Shown here piece by piece: positions 47,678 through 52,913 of a stretch of DNA of 52,913 nt; position 1 is the stretch's first letter, and every line of letters starts with the position of its first letter. Under the pieces are notes generated by a model, which worked only from the letters and a program-made list of their open reading frames with translations, did no database searches and was not told where the DNA came from. Source of the stretch: Gammaproteobacteria bacterium (GTDB lineage Bacteria; Pseudomonadota; Gammaproteobacteria; Steroidobacterales; Steroidobacteraceae); NCBI GenBank assembly GCA_016874555.1, contig VGTW01000005.1, positions 1-52,913 of the forward strand. Direction: 5' to 3'. The position numbers were made by a program, and so were the translations under genes.

Positions 47678-50233
47678 TCAGCCCTCGACCTTCTCCAATG
47701 ACGATTTCTTTCCTGATTTCTTTCGCGGTGCGGATTTTACTTTCACCGCCAATTTTTTAGCAGCAGTTTTTTTCTTTGGTATTGCTGCTGCGGTATCGCC
47801 AGCAGCTGATTCAGGCGTTTTACCTTTCGCTTTCTTACCTTTGGCTGCCGAGCCTTTCGCGGCGGAATCTTTGGCCTTGCCGAAACGTCTACGACCCGGA
47901 CGTTGCGGCGCGGCTTCGAGCAGCGCGCGGCATTCCTCCAGCGTTAGCGTCTTGGGGTCGCGCTCTTTGGGAATGCGAGCGTTACATTGCTTATCAGTGA
48001 TGTAGGGGCCGTATCGGCCGTTGAGCACTTGGATGTCATCGATGCCAAAATCCTGAATGATACGGTTAGCATCGGAGATTTTTTTGGCGACGACGACTTC
48101 GCAGGCGCGCTCGAACGTGATGGTGTACGGATCGTCCTCGGCCTTGAGCGAGGCGTACTTACTGCCGAATTTGATGTACGGGCCGAAGCGACCGATGTTC
48201 GCTTCGAGCGCCTCGCCATCGGCATTGGTGCCGAGCTTGCGCGGCAGCTGAAAGAGCTGCAGCGCCTCGGGAAGAGTGATGCGATCCATGCTCTGCCCGG
48301 GCCGCAGCCCGGCAAAACGCGGCTTTTCCTCATCGTCGCGGGTACCAATCTGCACGAACGGACCGAAGCGACCCATGCGCACGGAGATGGGTTTGCCGCT
48401 TTCGGGATCGGCGCCGAGCTCACGCACCTGTGCGGCTTCGTCGCGAGACACATTCTTTTCAATGTAATCCACACGATCGATGAATGGCTGCCAAAATTTT
48501 TGCAGGGGTTCGGTCCACGGCTCTTCGCCACGCGAGATGGCATCGAGCTCGTCTTCCATGGTCGCGGTGAAGCCGTAATCGACATACTCGCCGAAATTCG
48601 CGCTCAAGAAATTGTTGACGATCTTGCCGATATCGGTCGGGATGAACCGGCGACCATCCATATCGACGTATTCGCGATCTTTGAGCGTGGAGATTATCGA
48701 GGCGTAGGTCGAGGGCCGACCGATGCCGTGTTCTTCCAGCGCCTTGACGAGTGAAGCTTCCGAGTAGCGCGGCGGGGGCTCGGTGAAGTGCTGCGTGCCG
48801 CGCAGCGCGACCAGTTGCACTTCGTCGCCTTCGCTCATCGCCGGCAGAATGCGGTCGTCTTCGTCGTCGCTGCTATCATCCTGCCCTTCGATATAAACGG
48901 CAATGAAGCCGGGCTTGAGCAGCGTCGAACCGTTCGCGCGCAAGAGATGCCGCTGCGGACCGTCACGTCCGGCGAGCACGTCGATGGCGACGGTATCGAA
49001 GACCGCGTGCGTCATTTGGCAGGCGACGGCACGCTTCCAAATGAGTGAATAGAGCCGATGCAAATCGTTGTCGATCCGGCCCTCGAGTAAATGTGGCAGC
49101 ACTGCAGCGGAGGTGGGGCGGATCGCTTCGTGTGCTTCCTGCGCGTTACGCGATTTATTTTTATAGTAACGCGGTGACTCGGGCAGCGATTCGGCGCCGT
49201 AGACCCGGCCGATCACCTCGCGAATCTCGACCAGCGCCTCGTTGGCGAGAGTGACGGCGTCGGTACGCATGTAGGTGATGAGACCCACCGCGCCCTCGCC
49301 GTAATCCACACCTTCATAGAGTTGCTGCGCGAGTCGCATGGTGCGCTGCGCCGAGAAACCGAGCTTGCGCGCGGCCTCTTGCTGCAGGGTCGAGGTGGTG
49401 AACGGCGGTGCGGGGTTGCGATTACGTTGCTTGCGATCGACCGAGCGTACCAGCAATTTGCCGGCGGGAGCGAGTCCAGCAGCAGGATCTGTGGGAATTC
49501 CAGCACCGGTTGCGGCGCACAGCGCCTGCTCCACTTCTCTTGCCTGCGTGGCGTCGGTAAAGCTGAACTGCTCGACCTTGCGCCCGCCGAACTCGACCAG
49601 CTTCAACGGAAAAGTCTGCTCCTCGCGTTCGCCCTGCGCATCGAGGGTCCAGTATTCACGCGGCACGAAGGCCTGAATTTCCGCCTCGCGCTCGCAAATC
49701 ATGCGCAAAGCCGGGCTCTGCACGCGACCGGCAGAAAGCCCACGTCGCACTTTCTTCCACAGCAGCGGCGAGAGGTTGAAGCCGACCAGGTAGTCGAGTG
49801 CGCGCCGTGCCTGCTGCGCATTAACGAGATCGAGCGACAGGTCGCGCGGATTTTCGATCGCCTTGCGGACCGCATTGCGCGTAATTTCAAAGAATTCGAC
49901 GCGGTGCACATCTTTGCCGTCGAGATTGCCGCGATCACGCAACAGTTCGCGCAGATGCCAGGAGATCGCCTCGCCTTCACGGTCGGGGTCGGTCGCGAGG
50001 TAAAGTGCCTTGGCTTTACGTAGCGCACGCGAGATGGCGTCGACGTGACGCTCATTACGATCAATGATTTCGTATTTCATCGCGAAGCGCTTGGTCGGAT
50101 CGACCGCGCCTTCCTTGGGCACGAGATCTCGCACGTGACCATATGAAGCGAGTACCTCGAATTTATTGCCGAGATACTTCTTGATCGTTTTTGCTTTCGC
50201 CGGTGATTCGACGATGACCAGATTTTCAGCCAT
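47678..50233 (-). CDS. topA: DNA topoisomerase I
   Basis: LVIVESPAKAKTIKKYLG, TDPDREGEAISWHL, ITYMRTDAVTL; C-terminal GRFGPYI repeats and Lys/Ala-rich tail. Confidence 0.97.
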   Translation of the reverse strand: MAENLVIVESPAKAKTIKKYLGNKFEVLASYGHVRDLVPKEGAVDPTKRFAMKYEIIDRNERHVDAISRALRKAKALYLATDPDREGEAISWHLRELLRDRGNLDGKDVHRVEFFEITRNAVRKAIENPRDLSLDLVNAQQARRALDYLVGFNLSPLLWKKVRRGLSAGRVQSPALRMICEREAEIQAFVPREYWTLDAQGEREEQTFPLKLVEFGGRKVEQFSFTDATQAREVEQALCAATGAGIPTDPAAGLAPAGKLLVRSVDRKQRNRNPAPPFTTSTLQQEAARKLGFSAQRTMRLAQQLYEGVDYGEGAVGLITYMRTDAVTLANEALVEIREVIGRVYGAESLPESPRYYKNKSRNAQEAHEAIRPTSAAVLPHLLEGRIDNDLHRLYSLIWKRAVACQMTHAVFDTVAIDVLAGRDGPQRHLLRANGSTLLKPGFIAVYIEGQDDSSDDEDDRILPAMSEGDEVQLVALRGTQHFTEPPPRYSEASLVKALEEHGIGRPSTYASIISTLKDREYVDMDGRRFIPTDIGKIVNNFLSANFGEYVDYGFTATMEDELDAISRGEEPWTEPLQKFWQPFIDRVDYIEKNVSRDEAAQVRELGADPESGKPISVRMGRFGPFVQIGTRDDEEKPRFAGLRPGQSMDRITLPEALQLFQLPRKLGTNADGEALEANIGRFGPYIKFGSKYASLKAEDDPYTITFERACEVVVAKKISDANRIIQDFGIDDIQVLNGRYGPYITDKQCNARIPKERDPKTLTLEECRALLEAAPQRPGRRRFGKAKDSAAKGSAAKGKKAKGKTPESAAGDTAAAIPKKKTAAKKLAVKVKSAPRKKSGKKSSLEKVEG

Positions 50234-50257
50234 GAATGACGTCCCTGTCGCAAAGGC

Positions 50258-50749
50258 TCAATGCGGCCGCTCCGGCGGCAGGTCCAAAACGAGGTTCTCC
50301 ATGCGCGAGCAGGCGAGTTCTTCGCCAGGCTGGCTCGAGAGCACCATGAGGCACACCCACTTCAATTGGTCGACGTCAAGTTCGGTGGAGTCGAGGGCCA
50401 ACAGGCGCTCGATGACGATCTCGCGTTGCTGGGCCGAGAGGATGCCGATGTGTTCGAGCTCGAGCAGGTAACCCCGGCATTCGACGGGTACACAGGCGAG
50501 CTCGCCGTCGGTGAATACGCGCATCGCGCGGCCGCCGGGCTCGGTGAGTGAGGGTCGGTCGCGTTCGCCGGCAAGGTCGGCAAGCCAGTCGAGGGCGCGC
50601 TCGACGCTCTCGCTAGGGAAGCCGGCTTCGGTTAAATCAGACGCCAGTGCATCGCGCTCCGGGACGTCCGTGACGTCAGCCAGCATGTAGCGGTCGAAGA
50701 CATATATAAGGATGTCGAGGACGCTGCCGTTATCGGTCGTTTGGGTCAT
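50258..50749 (-). CDS. smg: Smg/DUF494 family protein
   Basis: VLDILIYVFDRYMLAD...LTEAGFPSESVERALDWLADL; located between topA and dprA. Confidence 0.9.
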   Translation of the reverse strand: MTQTTDNGSVLDILIYVFDRYMLADVTDVPERDALASDLTEAGFPSESVERALDWLADLAGERDRPSLTEPGGRAMRVFTDGELACVPVECRGYLLELEHIGILSAQQREIVIERLLALDSTELDVDQLKWVCLMVLSSQPGEELACSRMENLVLDLPPERPH

Positions 50750-51915
50750 TCGATCAGATTCGGGACTCGGTAATAGCGGCCGGCGGAGTTCGATGCAACG
50801 CGTCCGCCTTGTTCGAGGACGAGGAGCAGGGACGCTACAGATGTGCTGGAGAGGCCGGTGCTCGCGACGAGCGCGTCGAGGCTCGTGGACTCGAAGCCAG
50901 GCGCATATAACAGGATTTCGGCGGGGTTGTCCAACCGCCCACGCTCCTCGTCGGGGGGTTGAGGGACAATTGGACAACTCTTTTGACATTAAGAAGGATT
51001 TTTGTTTTCGCAGAGGACATCATCCGTATTTTTCACGAGAACGGCGCCTTGTCGTCGGAATTGGTGCCGCCACGCGACTGCGGGCTGTAGATAGATCCGG
51101 GCACGGCGAGTACCTCGCGACACTGCTCACCGGCGTGTCTGGCGGTGGTCAGGGAGCCGCTGCGAGCCGCCGCCTCGAACACCAAAACGCGTTGATTGAG
51201 AGGCCACTGATCAGTCGATTTCGTCGTATGAAATGCCGGGCGATCGGCGGGGTGCCTGGGGGGAACTCGCTGAGCAGAGCGCCGCGCGCATAGATGCGCT
51301 CGGTAGGGCCGGCGTGGGCCTCGGGGGTAGAGGGGCGGTCGAGCCCTGTCGCGCAGACGGCGATGGTGATCCCCTCTGCGGCGAGGGCGCCACCGTGGCT
51401 GGCTGCATCGATGCCGACGGTGAGGCCACTCATTATCGCGAGGCTGTGGCTGGTGAAATGAAACGCGAGATCTCGAGCGGTTCGGGCGCCGTTGGCGGTC
51501 GGATTGCGGCTGCCGACCATGGCCAGCTGCGGCTCATGCGGCGCGGTGCGGTTGCCAAGCAGAAAAAACCCGCGGGGGCCCCGGGGATTTGGCGCAGTTG
51601 TGGCGGGCAGTCGGCTTCGTCGGCGCCGATGATCGTGATCTGTTATCAATTCAAGATTTTGCGGCTGGCGTCGTGCAGCACCTGATCGAAGTTGCGTAGT
51701 GCCGTGTATGCGCGCAGTGGCAAGCTAAGCGCCTCGAGGGATGCAGCTGCGAACGGCATCGCGGCGCGTGCGAGGTCGGCCGGCGCATGCTTCGCAAAGC
51801 GGATAAGTTCGAGTGGTGAGCCGAGCTGCCGACCCACGCGGCGCAAGGTAACGGCGTCGATTTTCGGGATGCGTGCGAAAACGCCGTATGCGAGGCTCGC
51901 CCTGGGTGCGCAAGC
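50746..51915 (-). pseudogene. dprA: Degraded dprA (DNA-processing protein A)
   Basis: QLAMVGSRNPTANGARTARDLAFHF, SGLTVGIDAASHGGALAAEGITIAVCATGLD, GALLSEFPPGTPP, HFIRRNRLISGLS, then frameshift to SGSLTTARHAGEQCREVLAVPGSI; C-terminal winged helix in another frame (50746..50934). Confidence 0.9.
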
Positions 51916-52014
51916 CTAAGCCCGAGGCCGCGCGTAGCCACGCGGAGTAAGTCGCGGAACTCGGCTGATATACTACGAACGTACGAATTACCTTGCGCGC
52001 AAAGGAATCGCCCC

Positions 52015-52551
52015 ATGGCGTTGTTAGAGATTCTCGAGTTTCCCGACCCACGGTTGCGTACCCGCGCCGTGCCGGTCACCGAATACGATGACGCGCTGTC
52101 GTACCTCATCGATGACATGTTCGAGACCATGTATGCGGCACCCGGAATCGGGTTGGCCGCCTCGCAGGTCGATGTTCATCGCCAGCTCATCGTCATGGAC
52201 TGCAGCGCTGATCGCAGCGAGCCGCTGGTATTCATTAACCCGGAAATCCTCACCCGCGACGAAGTCGGTGTGATGGAGGAGGGCTGTCTGTCGGTGCCTG
52301 GAATCTTTGACGAGGTGGAGCGTGCGCAGCGGGTACGCGTCCGCGCCCGCGATCGCGAGGGCAAGGATTTCGAGTGCGAACTCGATGGTATTCGTGCGGT
52401 GTGTCTGCAGCATGAGATAGACCATCTCGATGGCAAGCTGTTCGTTGACTATCTGTCGACGCTGAGGCGCGATCGCATCCGCCGCAAGCTCGAGAAAGAT
52501 CGTCGCGAACGTGTCTCGAGGGTGCCCGCGGGCGCGGCAGCGAGCCCCTAA
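52015..52551 (+). CDS. def: Peptide deformylase
   Basis: [37 protein letters not shown]. Confidence 0.97.
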   Translation: MALLEILEFPDPRLRTRAVPVTEYDDALSYLIDDMFETMYAAPGIGLAASQVDVHRQLIVMDCSADRSEPLVFINPEILTRDEVGVMEEGCLSVPGIFDEVERAQRVRVRARDREGKDFECELDGIRAVCLQHEIDHLDGKLFVDYLSTLRRDRIRRKLEKDRRERVSRVPAGAAASP

Positions 52552-52554
52552 ACC

Positions 52555-52913
52555 GTGCGCATCGCTTTCGCCGGTACGCCGGAGTTCGCGGTGCCGCCGC
52601 TGGCTGCGCTCAGCTCATCACGGCACCGACTCGTCGGGGTACTCACCCAGCCCGATCGGCCAGCGGGTCGCGGTCGTAAGTTTGCGGCCAGCGCCGTCAA
52701 AGAATTTGCCATTGCGCAGGGTTTGACCGTGGCGCAACCGGCAACCTTGCGCACCGCAGAGGGTCGAGCAGCACTCGCCGCGTGGCAGCCCGACGTGCTG
52801 GTGGTGGTCGCCTATGGATTGATTTTGCCACCCGAGGCACTTGCCGTGCCGCGGCTGGGTTGCATCAACATTCACGCATCGCTGCTGCCGCGGTGGCGCG
52901 GTGCTGCACCGGT
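52555..52913 (+). CDS. fmt: Methionyl-tRNA formyltransferase (truncated by window end)
   Basis: GTG start; [51 protein letters not shown]. Confidence 0.95.
   Translation, partial: MRIAFAGTPEFAVPPLAALSSSRHRLVGVLTQPDRPAGRGRKFAASAVKEFAIAQGLTVAQPATLRTAEGRAALAAWQPDVLVVVAYGLILPPEALAVPRLGCINIHASLLPRWRGAAP

Noticed and set aside
1-52913. CRISPR arrays or rRNA genes
   Set aside because: No regularly spaced direct repeats and no rRNA-like sequence found on reading either strand

Overview
This 52.9 kb chromosomal window looks gammaproteobacterial. The lineage is inferred from gene content and order and was not searched. Most of it is a dense, mostly minus-strand housekeeping backbone: hslU-hslV-xerC-DUF484-dapF; amtB-glnK; ubiK; cytochrome c5; peroxiredoxin; dsbA-cytochrome c4; engB/polA; HiPIP; lptM; argR-argG-[P-loop protein]-argC-argD-argF'-argB-argH-thioesterase; Ste24-type M48 protease; aroE; rlmJ; topA; smg; def-fmt. 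An accessory segment (about 14.4-20.1 kb) ends at tRNA-Arg(CCG). It holds an uncharacterised membrane-protein cassette and a nitrilase / Tat-exported pseudo-nitrilase pair flanked by decayed IS3-family fragments. Several genes are eroded in place: comM, dprA, a PhoD-type phosphatase, an amidohydrolase and unidentified remnants. Main leads: (1) a translationally coupled arginine operon whose transcarbamylase resembles N-acyl-ornithine transcarbamylases but has Ala at the apparent acetyl/succinyl selectivity position, with an embedded P-loop protein that may be the missing N-acyl-glutamate synthase; (2) a candidate sigmaE-type-promoted, four-hairpin sRNA between polA and engB, at the Spot42/ErsA locus; (3) the nitrilase/pseudo-nitrilase pair; (4) loss of both comM and dprA. 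All homology statements rest on motif recognition by eye, not on database searches.
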